DNA from: Planomicrobium sp. CPCC 101079
GTDB lineage: Bacteria > Bacillota > Bacilli > Bacillales_A > Planococcaceae
Direction of reading: 5' to 3'
NCBI RefSeq assembly: GCF_007859275.1
Contig: NZ_VOHC01000030.1
Coordinates: 124,001-188,000 of the forward strand
DNA: 64,000 bases
In this document: piece after piece, positions 17,901 to 25,650 of the stretch
Layout of the letters: each line of letters starts with the position of its first letter
How positions within the stretch are numbered: the first letter of the stretch is position 1
Made by a program: the position numbers and the translations under genes
Notes under the pieces: model-generated
Told to the model about the DNA's origin: nothing
Database searches by the model: none
What the model saw: only the letters and a program-made list of their open reading frames with translations

Positions 17901-18755
17901 TTTTTCTTCAAACAGCAGCCGATCGAGATTTGGATTCACCGCGAGGCCTTTTTCCAGGTTCGTGAAGCCTTGCCGCAGCCTTCTGATTTGGCTTAACGCC
18001 GCGAAATTACTGAAAACGACTTCTTTTTTATGGAGCGCATGCCCTTTCTCGCGAAGCTGTTTGACGATGCCATTTTGAAGTTCGATCTCCACCATGCGAT
18101 TGGCAGCTTTTATCACGGTTCCGACATCCCCGTCAATTCCCGTAAGCCGCACGCTTAAGTTTTTCAGCGTTTTCCACTCATTGTCTTTCATTTGGCAGCC
18201 GGTCAATGTAATGCGGCTGAAATCATGGCTGAACGCCAGTTTCGAATACGTTGTCTTGATGTCCGGAATGTCCATGCCTTGTTCTTGGATTTTCAAATAC
18301 CCTTCCCAGCTGCCGATCCGCTTTTTCACATAATCGGAACGTTCTTTTGCCGGCGTCATCCGGTTGATCAAATTGATGAGTGCTACTGGAGCCGGGTCGC
18401 GGGAGTTGTCAAAAAAGAGGTGTTCTTCCCGCTGCCAGTTCGTCCCGAGCGCTCCGTACGCTTTCCGGAGCGTCACATTCGTCACAAGCATTTGATGGTT
18501 CGAGAAGATGCAGTGAAGGACAATTAGCTGATTCAGTTCTTTTGCTGCCAGCCGGCTGTTCTCGGCCTGGCCGAAAATCAACGCAACCGAAAGCCCGCCA
18601 TCCGCACTTGAAGGATAGCGTTCGATGAAAACCTTAAAAGGGTTGCCCCCAACAAAAAACGAGCGTTCGTCGATGCCGAACCCTCTCATTTTTTCCGAAG
18701 CGGTCTTTGTCATTCTTATGGAAGTTTTATATGCGCTACTATTTGCGTTAAGCAT
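14985..18755 (-). CDS. Large SF1 (UPF1/DNA2-like) helicase with coiled-coil insert
   Basis: The 1256-residue protein has all the SF1B helicase motifs: Walker A GPPGTGKT at 325-332, Ia SQSNLAVDNALGRL just after, motif II VVIIDEVSKA near 936, III ILVGDHHQLPPLL, IV AIQYRMH, V TVDRFQGSE and VI NVALSRAKELL near 1206. Between motifs Ia and II lies an insert of more than 500 residues, mostly Glu/Lys/Gln-rich coiled coil. The first 290 residues form a separate domain I cannot name. No nuclease motif is visible. UPF1/DNA2-type enzymes move 5' to 3' on RNA or DNA. It forms a two-gene operon with the winged-helix-like gene. Similar large AAA_11/AAA_12 proteins occur in both housekeeping and anti-phage loci, and the sequence does not say which this is. 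Confidence 0.85.
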   Translation of the reverse strand: MLNANSSAYKTSIRMTKTASEKMRGFGIDERSFFVGGNPFKVFIERYPSSADGGLSVALIFGQAENSRLAAKELNQLIVLHCIFSNHQMLVTNVTLRKAYGALGTNWQREEHLFFDNSRDPAPVALINLINRMTPAKERSDYVKKRIGSWEGYLKIQEQGMDIPDIKTTYSKLAFSHDFSRITLTGCQMKDNEWKTLKNLSVRLTGIDGDVGTVIKAANRMVEIELQNGIVKQLREKGHALHKKEVVFSNFAALSQIRRLRQGFTNLEKGLAVNPNLDRLLFEEKPPVKPLKQMEKLAFHNRLNEFQQQAVSGAVSAEDLYVIQGPPGTGKTTVIAEICLQNAKKGLKTLVASQSNLAVDNALGRLLANKDIRILRVGRTESIEEEGKKFIEENVGQYWKENTLKEISSQYETRKNREAELERELEAAEQAYQDLQPVYESLAQAIKAKKAAQERSRELQLLLEKEQNKLMSFGLLKEKAVHEKQELAQKLQTIDALINEALTMLGSKTIEWFQEEQMRISDKIQQLERARLLQQLEEELASKNREMAMISDKRNQAAAVIEEKKAVLFEAESLKKVDGLLRVMAEQKIEEIPAITYLINKLEVTREKIDAWGKLKKYNELISAAISYVEPLTAPFSISVDELKLQASTTTEAFNSSDLDRFLEKLRAVLKSRQRNDPAVLAKALTGLYKRQNDLWRRGAKLKTADEYIEESKRTFQELKKVLCGELLKQQQHYFALDQKWLEELETRRLERIPLERQVRQLSDAAHVSVNIEAAIHEQQAELSELEKEKASFEQAEQRLKDYQAEQAKERMASEKNQTRITELDMDMARLQESVSNKEQESGRLKEILSSHPEPEYEEAAKQMASLSFSKESFKQEQKHLPLLQTIQKKWLDLLEEANDHDLDEIRKLYIKHANVIGTTCVASARKDFIDNYPVFDVVIIDEVSKATPPELLLPMLKGKKVILVGDHHQLPPLLGNDTLEETLEEMIKDNSGFEEKRELEKLLEESLFERLYKNLPEANKTMLAIQYRMHADIMETISPFYKFENKQLQCGLPDSDRDRDHLLESDSVKRSNHLMWLDLPNEPAYFEERMSGGKSLYNPSELKEISALLVEMNDAVAEAKQEGRIAADHLKSVGVISFYGEQVKRLQRMIDQELRLPHLTIRTGTVDRFQGSEMEIILLSMVRNNQNKHGDIGFAKDYRRLNVALSRAKELLVLIGSSKMFTVRAKKEETKQMYRHVLKVVKQKNGLKALAGTRG

Positions 18756-18932
18756 TCTATCACCTGTTCTAAAAACTGAAGAAATTTCTTATCGAATCAT
18801 TCCATCTGATACGTTTTCCATCTCATCATCATACCATTTTTTTGAGGGATTTATCTTTCGAACTTGTGAATTTTATATCGTGCAATTTCTTCAAGCCACA
18901 TTAAACACCTATTCCCACTTAACACGAACCCA

Positions 18933-18965
18933 CAAAAAAAGCAGGCCTCTTCGGCTCTGCTTTTC
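18933..18965 (-). terminator. Intrinsic terminator after the HSL esterase
   Basis: On the minus strand AGCAGAGCC pairs with GGCCTGCT with one bulge and is followed by TTTTTTT. It is about 30 bases after the esterase stop. Confidence 0.65.
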
Positions 18966-18992
18966 CTATGTATACAATTTAGATTTCCTTTT

Positions 18993-19982
18993 TTATTCAA
19001 CGCTTCCTTCTTTCTGCTCCGCAAAAAGATTCTCAGCCGCATGTTTAAATGAGCTCATCAGAAATTCCGTCGCCTCTTGGCTTATCTTCGCTTGTGGATG
19101 GATAATATCAAAGCCGTGGTAAGCACCTTTGAACATTTTAAAATCGACCGAAACTCTAGCATTCCGCAAGTTTTCCACATATCGAATTGTTTCATCTCTA
19201 AAAGGTTCGATGTCGCCCACGAACGTGACCGTTGGCGGCAAATTGCGATAGTCGGTTTCCCGTGCAGCGGCGGCGTAGGCCGGCACTTCTTTTCCAGATA
19301 ACGCTCCAAGATAAAGCTTCCAAGCCCAGCGGTTGGTGTCCGAGTTCCAGACATAGGCGTTATTTTCCCTTGCCGATTCCGTCAGCATCCGGTCATCGAT
19401 CATGGGATACAACGGCATTTGAAACGCAATGTTCACTTCGCCTTTGTCTCGTGCATACAGCGTAAGCGCAGCAGTCAAGCCGCCGCCGGCACTTTCCCCG
19501 CCGGCCATGAGCTGGCTGTCCCGAATGCCCAGCTCTTTCGCATGGGTTTTCATCCACAACAACACCTCATAGCAATCCTCGAATGCTGCCGGATAAGGCG
19601 CGTCAATCGACAGCCGGTAATCAGGCGCGACTATGACGCATTCGCTCGTTTCAATCAGTTTCTTATACATTTTCCCGCTCATCTCGGGAACCCCTTGCGC
19701 GTAGCCTCCACCATGAATCCACAATATGCCGGGGACCTCTTTTTCCAGATGAAGCGGCTTGTAGATGCGTACGCGAATTTTGGAAGCATCTTTCCGGCTG
19801 ATCCACACTTCGCTGCACTCCAGCCCTTCGACATCTTTCCCTTTAAACGTTTTATCCATCTGCTTTTTGGAATTCTGCATCGATTGAATGAATTTTTCTT
19901 CGGTCGATTTCTGCACCAACCGGCTTAATAGCATTCCTCTGAACCGTAACTGCTTATCAACCATTTTGCGTGATACTCTCAA
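18993..19982 (-). CDS. Alpha/beta hydrolase of the hormone-sensitive lipase family
   Basis: The 329-residue protein has the HSL (bacterial family IV esterase) features: the oxyanion motif HGGG at 90-93, the nucleophile elbow GESAGG with Ser164, an Asp in the GDIEPFRDE segment and His in AYHGFDI. It should hydrolyse short-chain esters in the cytoplasm. The start is a TTG at 19982 supported by TAGGAGGG about seven bases upstream; the ATG seven codons later lacks a site. It is monocistronic. A second HSL esterase with a different substrate pocket lies at 24012. Confidence 0.88.
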   Translation of the reverse strand: MRVSRKMVDKQLRFRGMLLSRLVQKSTEEKFIQSMQNSKKQMDKTFKGKDVEGLECSEVWISRKDASKIRVRIYKPLHLEKEVPGILWIHGGGYAQGVPEMSGKMYKKLIETSECVIVAPDYRLSIDAPYPAAFEDCYEVLLWMKTHAKELGIRDSQLMAGGESAGGGLTAALTLYARDKGEVNIAFQMPLYPMIDDRMLTESARENNAYVWNSDTNRWAWKLYLGALSGKEVPAYAAAARETDYRNLPPTVTFVGDIEPFRDETIRYVENLRNARVSVDFKMFKGAYHGFDIIHPQAKISQEATEFLMSSFKHAAENLFAEQKEGSVE

Positions 19983-20097
19983 GACATGCCCTCCTATAAA
20001 ATAAGCTGTACTTATCCAAAGTATAAATTGTCTTTAGAATAATTTCTAACGCTGAGCGGGTATACTACACTACACACAGAACAGGAGGCTGTCTATC

Positions 20098-20574
20098 ATG
20101 ACCAATCCATCCAGCAACAGAATAGATTCCACTTCAAGAGTGATTGAGGCAACGCCAAAAGCCATTTATCAGGCGTTCATGAATCCCGAAGATTTGGCTG
20201 TATGGCTGCCGCCAGAAGGGATGTCGGCCCATGTGGATGTATTTGAACCTCACGAAGGCGGAACTTATAAGATCACCCTTACGTATGAAACCGATGAGGT
20301 ACATCTTGGGAAGACTTCTGAGAATACGGACGTGACCCAAGGCAGGTTCCTGGAGCTGGTCCCGGACACAAAAATTGTGCTAGCAGGTCAGTTCGATTCC
20401 GAGGACGAGGCGTTTTCAGGCGAGATGGTTCAGACCTGGTATTTGGAAGCAGTTGAAGAAGGAACAAAAGTGACCATCATTTGCGAAAACGTGCCGACCG
20501 GAATCCGAAAAGAAGATCATGACGAAGGTATGAATTCCACGTTGGAGAATCTCGCTAACTTCATGGGACAATAG
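20098..20574 (+). CDS. SRPBCC/AHSA1-type protein
   Basis: The 158-residue protein has the helix-grip (Bet v 1/START) pattern of AHSA1-like proteins: RVIEATPKAIYQAFMNPEDLAVWLPP at the start, a central GGTYKITLTY strand, and a C-terminal helix after NVPTGIRKEDHDEGMNSTLENLANF. Bacterial members bind small hydrophobic ligands or have unknown roles. ACAGGAGG precedes the ATG. It stands alone, and a shared hairpin separates it from the convergent amidohydrolase gene. Confidence 0.85.
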   Translation: MTNPSSNRIDSTSRVIEATPKAIYQAFMNPEDLAVWLPPEGMSAHVDVFEPHEGGTYKITLTYETDEVHLGKTSENTDVTQGRFLELVPDTKIVLAGQFDSEDEAFSGEMVQTWYLEAVEEGTKVTIICENVPTGIRKEDHDEGMNSTLENLANFMGQ

Positions 20575-20628
20575 AGAGGAATTATTTTGCTGCACAATCC
20601 GCTTTGGATGCCTTGAAATCCCAAAAGA

Positions 20629-20665
20629 GGCGGAAACAGAACCCTAATCCGGTTCTGTTTCCGCC
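20629..20665. terminator. Bidirectional intrinsic terminator
   Basis: GGCGGAAACAGAACC and GGTTCTGTTTCCGCC make a perfect 15-bp stem with a 7-base loop between convergent genes. The T-run is short on both sides. Confidence 0.7.
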
Positions 20666-20687
20666 TTCCATCTTTCCTTACACTTTT

Positions 20688-21452
20688 CTAATCGAGATAC
20701 CAACTTTCTCCGTTCTGGAAGAAAATTCGATCCTGCGCTTCTTTACCAATTGTTTCTTTAACAAGTTTTATGTCATCATATGAGAATCGATATTTCGCTC
20801 GGGTTGAAGGCAAATCACTGCCGAATATAAGGCTGCTTGGGTTTTCACTATACAGTATGGGAATTAATTCCTTTATTTCATCACGTTCATATCCAATCCG
20901 GCCAAAGCCTGTTAAACGAATAGGGATATCTGCATTGACAATTTTTTTCAGCTTATCGGTTGGACACTCGTGCATTCCCAGATGATCGATCGATACCTTA
21001 GGCAGTGCAAAAATTAATTTTTCCAGATCCTCATCAATTGCCTGCAAATTAAGATAAAGCTCTGTCTTCCAACCGCACAATTTATATACTCTCTCTGATA
21101 GCTCTTTGATTTCCTGCGGCGAAGAAGACAAGCCTCTGTATAGATTAAATCTTATTCCTTTTATTCCGACGTTATTTAATTTTAAAATGTCTTCATCTGT
21201 TGTATCGATTGGAAGTTGAGTGATCCCTACAAAATTATTGCCTAATTCCGAAATCGCCTCTTTAAAATATTCTTGATAATACCCTTGATATGAGCCTGAC
21301 ACAACGGCTCCACCCGTTACTTCAACTGACATTTCTTTTAATTCTTTTAAATAATCATCCACTGTAAAATAATCTGGAATAAATCCTTGATTTTCTTTAA
21401 GAGGAAATTCGGGATCAATAATATGAAAATGAGAGTCAAATATTTTCTGCAT
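20688..21452 (-). CDS. Amidohydrolase family (amidohydrolase_2) protein
   Basis: The 254-residue protein begins FDSHFHIIDP, with the HxH metal motif of TIM-barrel amidohydrolases, then GIKGIRFNLYRG, a DHLGMHECP segment with further ligand-type His, and ends with FGSDLPSTRAKYRFSYDD, where the Asp is the catalytic base. This pattern fits amidohydrolase_2 enzymes such as lactonases (2-pyrone-4,6-dicarboxylate or sulfomuconolactone hydrolase relatives). It lies nine bases downstream of a MatC-like dicarboxylate transporter and near a GntR regulator, so it probably acts on an imported organic acid or lactone. The substrate is not known. Confidence 0.82.
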   Translation of the reverse strand: MQKIFDSHFHIIDPEFPLKENQGFIPDYFTVDDYLKELKEMSVEVTGGAVVSGSYQGYYQEYFKEAISELGNNFVGITQLPIDTTDEDILKLNNVGIKGIRFNLYRGLSSSPQEIKELSERVYKLCGWKTELYLNLQAIDEDLEKLIFALPKVSIDHLGMHECPTDKLKKIVNADIPIRLTGFGRIGYERDEIKELIPILYSENPSSLIFGSDLPSTRAKYRFSYDDIKLVKETIGKEAQDRIFFQNGESWYLD

Positions 21453-21461
21453 AACTACCTC

Positions 21462-22763
21462 CTAAAGAATAAATGTCAAGATCACTGTTGCAATAATAGC
21501 AAATCCCAAACCTATAGGCGTGGCTTTATAAAGCAGATCACTATAGAATTTCTTCGAACTTTCTTCGCTTAAGCCACTGTTGCCGAGTATTAAACTGCCT
21601 CCTGTAGAAAATGGCGCTAAAGCTGTCGATTGGGCACCAATGATGATAGCAACCGCAATCAACGAAGGACTAAAGCCTGTTGGAGCTGCTATACCAGCAA
21701 TCATCGGGAACATAAGCGGCGCAACCACACCCAGCGTACTGCTGAAGATTGACATGATACCTGCAATGATGGTCACAGCAATCGGCACAATAAAGGCCGG
21801 CATATTATTGATCATAGAAGCCAATAAATCGATTGTACCTGCTTCAACGGCAACATCAATCAACATGCCTACCCCTGAAACAAGCCATAACGTTCCCCAC
21901 GGTATTCTTGTCATTATTTCTTTCGGCTTGTCTCCTGCCAGTTTCAATAAGTAAGCTGCTATCGCGAATACAACCGCCAGTAAAGTAATATCTGTACGTG
22001 AATTAATAAACTGGATAATTTCATTCTCTGGCATGAAATTAGCGAGCATCGGTATTCCTAAAACCGTTACCATCAGAAGAAAGATCAGTAAAATGTTTGT
22101 TTTTTGTATTTTTGTAAACCTTTCCGCTTTTTCAATATTTAATTTAGCGACCTGATTGTTTTTTCGATCAAAAAACATCAATACCAACATGATAAATATC
22201 GGATAGATAAATGAAACAATAAAGATATCCGTTGTCAGAAGGTTTGCTTGATCAGCGACTTCGGTTTCACTGAGCAAAGAGTTGAAGAGCACCCCATGTG
22301 CACTATACATAAAATTCGCGCCGGACAGCGCCCCCAACGAAACTGCGAATGAAGCATGCAACTTGTTCACTCCTGATGTTTTACACAATGCCATTGCAAT
22401 AGCACCCATGACTGCCACCGAGGTGAAGAAACCGGCCCCCATCCCTGAAACTAATGCTGTAACAAAATACAAAATCAAAGGCAGCCATTTCGTTTGCTTT
22501 CGGAATTTATAAAGCAGTAAATGAGCAATTTTTTCTAAAGTGCCGTTTACTACGGCAAAATTAAAGAAAAGTGCCAAGGTGAAAATGACTAAGAACAATT
22601 TGGTCGGAAAGGTTGCCAATAACTCATCAATGGACATTCCCAAAACAAAGCAACCGATTAAATAAGCGAATGCTAGAGCAACTAAACCCGTATTTATATC
22701 GAGTTTTTCACCTAGATAAATCGCTAAAACAATAGCCAGTAGAATTAATATAGAATAAAACAT
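21462..22763 (-). CDS. MatC/SLC13-like organic acid transporter
   Basis: The 433-residue product has about 11-12 hydrophobic segments and a MatC N-terminal type opening (ILILLAIVLAIYLGEKLDINTGLVALAFAYLIG). Repeated short motifs such as SGMGAGFFTSVAVMG, SLGALSGANFMYSAHGVLFN and STLGVVAPLMFPMIAG are typical of this ion-transporter superfamily, which carries dicarboxylates such as malonate. The ATG at 22763 is preceded by GAAGGAGG; an earlier ATG five codons upstream contains that site. It is the first gene of a two-gene operon with the amidohydrolase. Confidence 0.8.
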   Translation of the reverse strand: MFYSILILLAIVLAIYLGEKLDINTGLVALAFAYLIGCFVLGMSIDELLATFPTKLFLVIFTLALFFNFAVVNGTLEKIAHLLLYKFRKQTKWLPLILYFVTALVSGMGAGFFTSVAVMGAIAMALCKTSGVNKLHASFAVSLGALSGANFMYSAHGVLFNSLLSETEVADQANLLTTDIFIVSFIYPIFIMLVLMFFDRKNNQVAKLNIEKAERFTKIQKTNILLIFLLMVTVLGIPMLANFMPENEIIQFINSRTDITLLAVVFAIAAYLLKLAGDKPKEIMTRIPWGTLWLVSGVGMLIDVAVEAGTIDLLASMINNMPAFIVPIAVTIIAGIMSIFSSTLGVVAPLMFPMIAGIAAPTGFSPSLIAVAIIIGAQSTALAPFSTGGSLILGNSGLSEESSKKFYSDLLYKATPIGLGFAIIATVILTFIL

Positions 22764-22971
22764 ATTTTCCTCCTTCATATATTTCTATTTTTTATTGAGT
22801 GAGAGTATTTCAAAATCAAGGTGGAAATGCTTTAAATCTCCGCTATACTCTTAAGAACCTGCACGCAATTTTGCATCAGCATTTTTGTCTTGCCCTAAAA
22901 TGGAAGCCCTTACAAAAAAATGAAACTTTGAACCAGCTTAATAATGGTTGCTTTTACCTATGCATTTTTCA

Positions 22972-23694
22972 TTATAAGCTCAGCACCGATTTATATTTGT
23001 ACATGTCTCCACGGTAAGAAGAAGCACCGGTCAGAACACAGCCTTCCTTGACCTTCAAGTCAACACTTCTATATAAAATAGGAGAGCCTACAGAAACTTC
23101 AAGAACTTCCGAAATTTTTTGATCCGCAAGAACCGCTTCTATTTCGATTTCCCCTTCGGAAAGGGACATATTGAACTTGTTGAAGAATAGATGCGAGAAA
23201 GAATAATTGATATATTCTTCATCAGTAATTTGTTCACCATACTTTTTCAAAAGATAACGGTCGTCAAGAACAACTGGGATATCCTTTGAAAGGCGTAATC
23301 GTTTTACTCGATAGACTTCATCTCCAGGTTTTACCCCTAATTTTACGTCTATTCCTTCTGGGCATGGCACAGATCCCCTGTATAGCAACTCCACTTTGAA
23401 GTTTTTTTCAAAGTACCACCCTTGAAAAAAAGTATCCAATTTAGCGATATCTGTTTTTAACTTGTCTTTTCGAACGATAAAGGTGCCTTTTCCTTGGATT
23501 CGTTTTAAAAGACCTTCTTCCACAAGCACTTGAACTGCCTGGCGAATGGTCATTCTGGAAACGCCGAACATTTTTATCAGTTCATCGTCGCTTAAAAATC
23601 TTTCTTTTCCTCCTTTGTGCATTTCATCTGCTTTTTCTCTTAAGCTATCTGCAATTTGAACATACTTTGGAATCTGAGTATTGTAATTGCCCAT
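22972..23694 (-). CDS. GntR family regulator with UTRA ligand domain
   Basis: The 240-residue protein has an N-terminal GntR winged helix (about 5-75, with LSDDELIKMFGVSRMTIRQAVQVLVEEGLLKRIQGKGTF) and a UTRA effector-binding domain of the HutC type. I start at the ATG at 23694, six bases after GGAGG, rather than the GTG two codons earlier. It lies about 200 bases upstream of the transporter/amidohydrolase operon on the same strand and very likely controls it in response to the carried substrate. A perfect 12-base palindrome in its own promoter region is a candidate operator. Confidence 0.87.
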   Translation of the reverse strand: MGNYNTQIPKYVQIADSLREKADEMHKGGKERFLSDDELIKMFGVSRMTIRQAVQVLVEEGLLKRIQGKGTFIVRKDKLKTDIAKLDTFFQGWYFEKNFKVELLYRGSVPCPEGIDVKLGVKPGDEVYRVKRLRLSKDIPVVLDDRYLLKKYGEQITDEEYINYSFSHLFFNKFNMSLSEGEIEIEAVLADQKISEVLEVSVGSPILYRSVDLKVKEGCVLTGASSYRGDMYKYKSVLSL

Positions 23695-24011
23695 GCGCAC
23701 CCTCCTCAGGGTTATATCGATTGACTCAATTTCAATTCATCTATACATCTAGATGTCTTGTTTTTTTATTTTAAGGCACCACAAAGCCCGAGTCAATGAA
23801 ATTTTCTGAATTTTACTCTTTTGTACTGCCGCTGCTCTTCCAAAGCCAATTTTATTAAACATCTTTTAAGTAATATGAGAAATGCCTCTGCTTTCTTTCT
23901 TTAACTCTTTTCTTGAAATGTTTTATTCCGTCTACTAGCAGGAATAATCTGGATAAGCCCAGAAACAGTTTAGAATGAATCAACTAATGAAAATTGGAGG
24001 GTCAAACTAAT
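23695..24011. other. Divergent promoter region between gntR-type gene and esterase
   Basis: This AT-rich stretch of about 315 bases holds the candidate GntR operator near its left end and presumably the esterase promoter on the right. I find no gene or RNA structure in it. Confidence 0.5.
23745..23756. promoter_or_regulatory. Candidate GntR operator palindrome
   Basis: ACATCTAGATGT is a perfect 12-base palindrome 51 bases upstream of the regulator start. HutC-type GntR regulators bind short palindromes of this size. I did not find a second copy upstream of the transporter gene. Confidence 0.45.
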
Positions 24012-24941
24012 ATGCCAGTAAATTCGAAAATCCAATATTTTCTAGACCAGCTGAACACCATGCCCGCTATACCAATGGACCAAATAACGCCTGAAGCCAT
24101 GCGCCGCTCAGAAGCTTCGCAATTGGCTGCACAGCCGAAAGAGCCGGTGGAAAAAGTGGAAGACCGCACCATTCCACTGGCCGGGCGCAGCCTTCCGATT
24201 CGTGTCTATACTCCAAAAGGAGAAGCCCCTTATCCCGCTCTTGTTTTTTATCATGGAGGAGGATGGGTGCTCGGCAGCATTGAAAGCCATGACGCCATTT
24301 GCCGCGAGCTTGCGAACTTGGCATCGTGTGTAGTGATTTCTGTTGAATACCGCTTGGCGCCGGAACATAAATTTCCTGCGGCTGTGGATGATGCGTACGA
24401 ATCGCTGGAGTGGATCGCGTCCCATGCGGCAGACTTCGAGATCGACCCTGGCCGGATTGCCGTCGGCGGCGATAGTGCCGGAGGAAACCTGGCGACGGTC
24501 GCTTGCCTGATTGCAAAAGAGCGAAAAGGCCCGAATATCGTCCATCAGCTCCTGCTGTATCCATCCGCTGGTCCGGCTGCCGATTACCCTTCCATGGCTG
24601 AGAATGCCAAAGGCTATTTGCTGACAGGGGAAATGATGGGCTGGTTCCAAACGCATTACTTGCAGGGCGACGAGGACCGGGCCCACCCTTACTTGTCCCC
24701 GATTCTTTCCGAGAATTTGGAAGGATTGCCCCCGGCGACCATCCTTACAGCACAGTACGATCCTTTGCGCGACGTCGGAATCGCTTATGCCGAAAAACTG
24801 CAAGCCCAGGGCGTGAAGGTGTTCCACAAGAACTACGCGGATTTGATCCATGGATTTGCGAACTTCTCGGGCTTTGTCCCTGAAGCGCGCCAAGCAGTAG
24901 CCGATGGTGCCGAAGAACTGAAAAAATCGTTTGTACAATAA
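24012..24941 (+). CDS. Alpha/beta hydrolase of the hormone-sensitive lipase family
   Basis: The 309-residue protein is a second HSL (family IV) esterase with HGGG at 81-84, nucleophile Ser155 in GDSAGG, Asp in AQYDPLRD and His in LIHGFANF. It carries the classical EYRLAPEHKFPAAVDDAYE stretch. The ATG at 24012 follows TGGAGGG by about ten bases. It is a single gene with a strong terminator. It is a closer match to family IV carboxylesterases than the one at 18993; the natural substrate is unknown. Confidence 0.9.
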   Translation: MPVNSKIQYFLDQLNTMPAIPMDQITPEAMRRSEASQLAAQPKEPVEKVEDRTIPLAGRSLPIRVYTPKGEAPYPALVFYHGGGWVLGSIESHDAICRELANLASCVVISVEYRLAPEHKFPAAVDDAYESLEWIASHAADFEIDPGRIAVGGDSAGGNLATVACLIAKERKGPNIVHQLLLYPSAGPAADYPSMAENAKGYLLTGEMMGWFQTHYLQGDEDRAHPYLSPILSENLEGLPPATILTAQYDPLRDVGIAYAEKLQAQGVKVFHKNYADLIHGFANFSGFVPEARQAVADGAEELKKSFVQ

Positions 24942-24974
24942 GAAACAATCGATTAGAAAAGCATAAAATCCTAA

Positions 24975-25014
24975 AAGCCGGAGTCTCTTAAACAGAGGAG
25001 ACTCCGGCTTTTTT
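24975..25014 (+). terminator. Intrinsic terminator of the esterase
   Basis: AAGCCGGAGTCTC and GAGACTCCGGCTT form a perfect 13-bp stem followed by TTTTTT. Confidence 0.85.
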
Positions 25015-25084
25015 GAATTCCACTTTAGTAGGGAGCCTTCCCAAAACCATGTATCGTACACAATGAGGCAAAACAAAAAATCCC

Positions 25085-25594
25085 TCAGCGAAACAATATC
25101 GCCCGGGACCTGTTTTGTTTTTGAATGATTAACTGCTCCAAGCGCGGCCGGTTATACCGTTGAGCTAATATGAATGGGAGATTGAACAGAACCGCATACA
25201 CCGCATTTTTCCAAAATGCCCCAATCGGATTCCAAAGCAAGAATAGCGGCGCCGGCAGCATCGCCAGCCAATGTGTCAATTCAGCTCTTCTGGATTCGAT
25301 GACGAATTGGGTCAAAGATGCGGTATCGAATCCGTGAAGTGCCTGCTTGTTATAGGCACTCTTGAAAAATATGGTTCCCTCCGGGAGACGCCCTTTCCAC
25401 CCTTTTATCCGAAAAAGCCGCTGCCACAAATCACCATTCAATTCAAAATGGAAGGAGCGAAACAGCCGGTTCTGGCGGACAAACCAGTGAGAAGGAATTT
25501 TAAAAGCACAATAAGAAATGCCGAGCTGGAAAATTGTCCATGCAACGGCATCTGCCAACACAAGCCATCCAAGGGATAATTCGATTAAAGGCAT
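25085..25594 (-). CDS. crtO: Glycosyl-4,4'-diaponeurosporenoate acyltransferase-like protein
   Basis: The 169-residue membrane protein matches CrtO of the staphyloxanthin pathway in length and pattern: hydrophobic N-terminus, then FKIPSHWF, FHFELNGDLWQRLFRIKGWKGRLPEG, a central HGFD and two C-terminal membrane segments. CrtO adds a fatty acyl chain to the sugar of glycosyl-diaponeurosporenoate. It is the last gene of the leftward carotenoid operon, 56 bases after crtP. No CrtQ glycosyltransferase is in the window, so the sugar-adding step must be encoded elsewhere or the product differs from staphyloxanthin. Confidence 0.85.
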   Translation of the reverse strand: MPLIELSLGWLVLADAVAWTIFQLGISYCAFKIPSHWFVRQNRLFRSFHFELNGDLWQRLFRIKGWKGRLPEGTIFFKSAYNKQALHGFDTASLTQFVIESRRAELTHWLAMLPAPLFLLWNPIGAFWKNAVYAVLFNLPFILAQRYNRPRLEQLIIQKQNRSRAILFR

Positions 25595-25650
25595 TTCCCA
25601 ATCACCTCGGCACGCTGATTAGATTTGGATATTGCGTCCACACCAATTCC

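Noticed and set aside
24108..25076. Leftward frame of 322 codons opposite the HSL esterase
   Set aside because: It is antisense to a clear family IV esterase and shows no domain pattern of its own.
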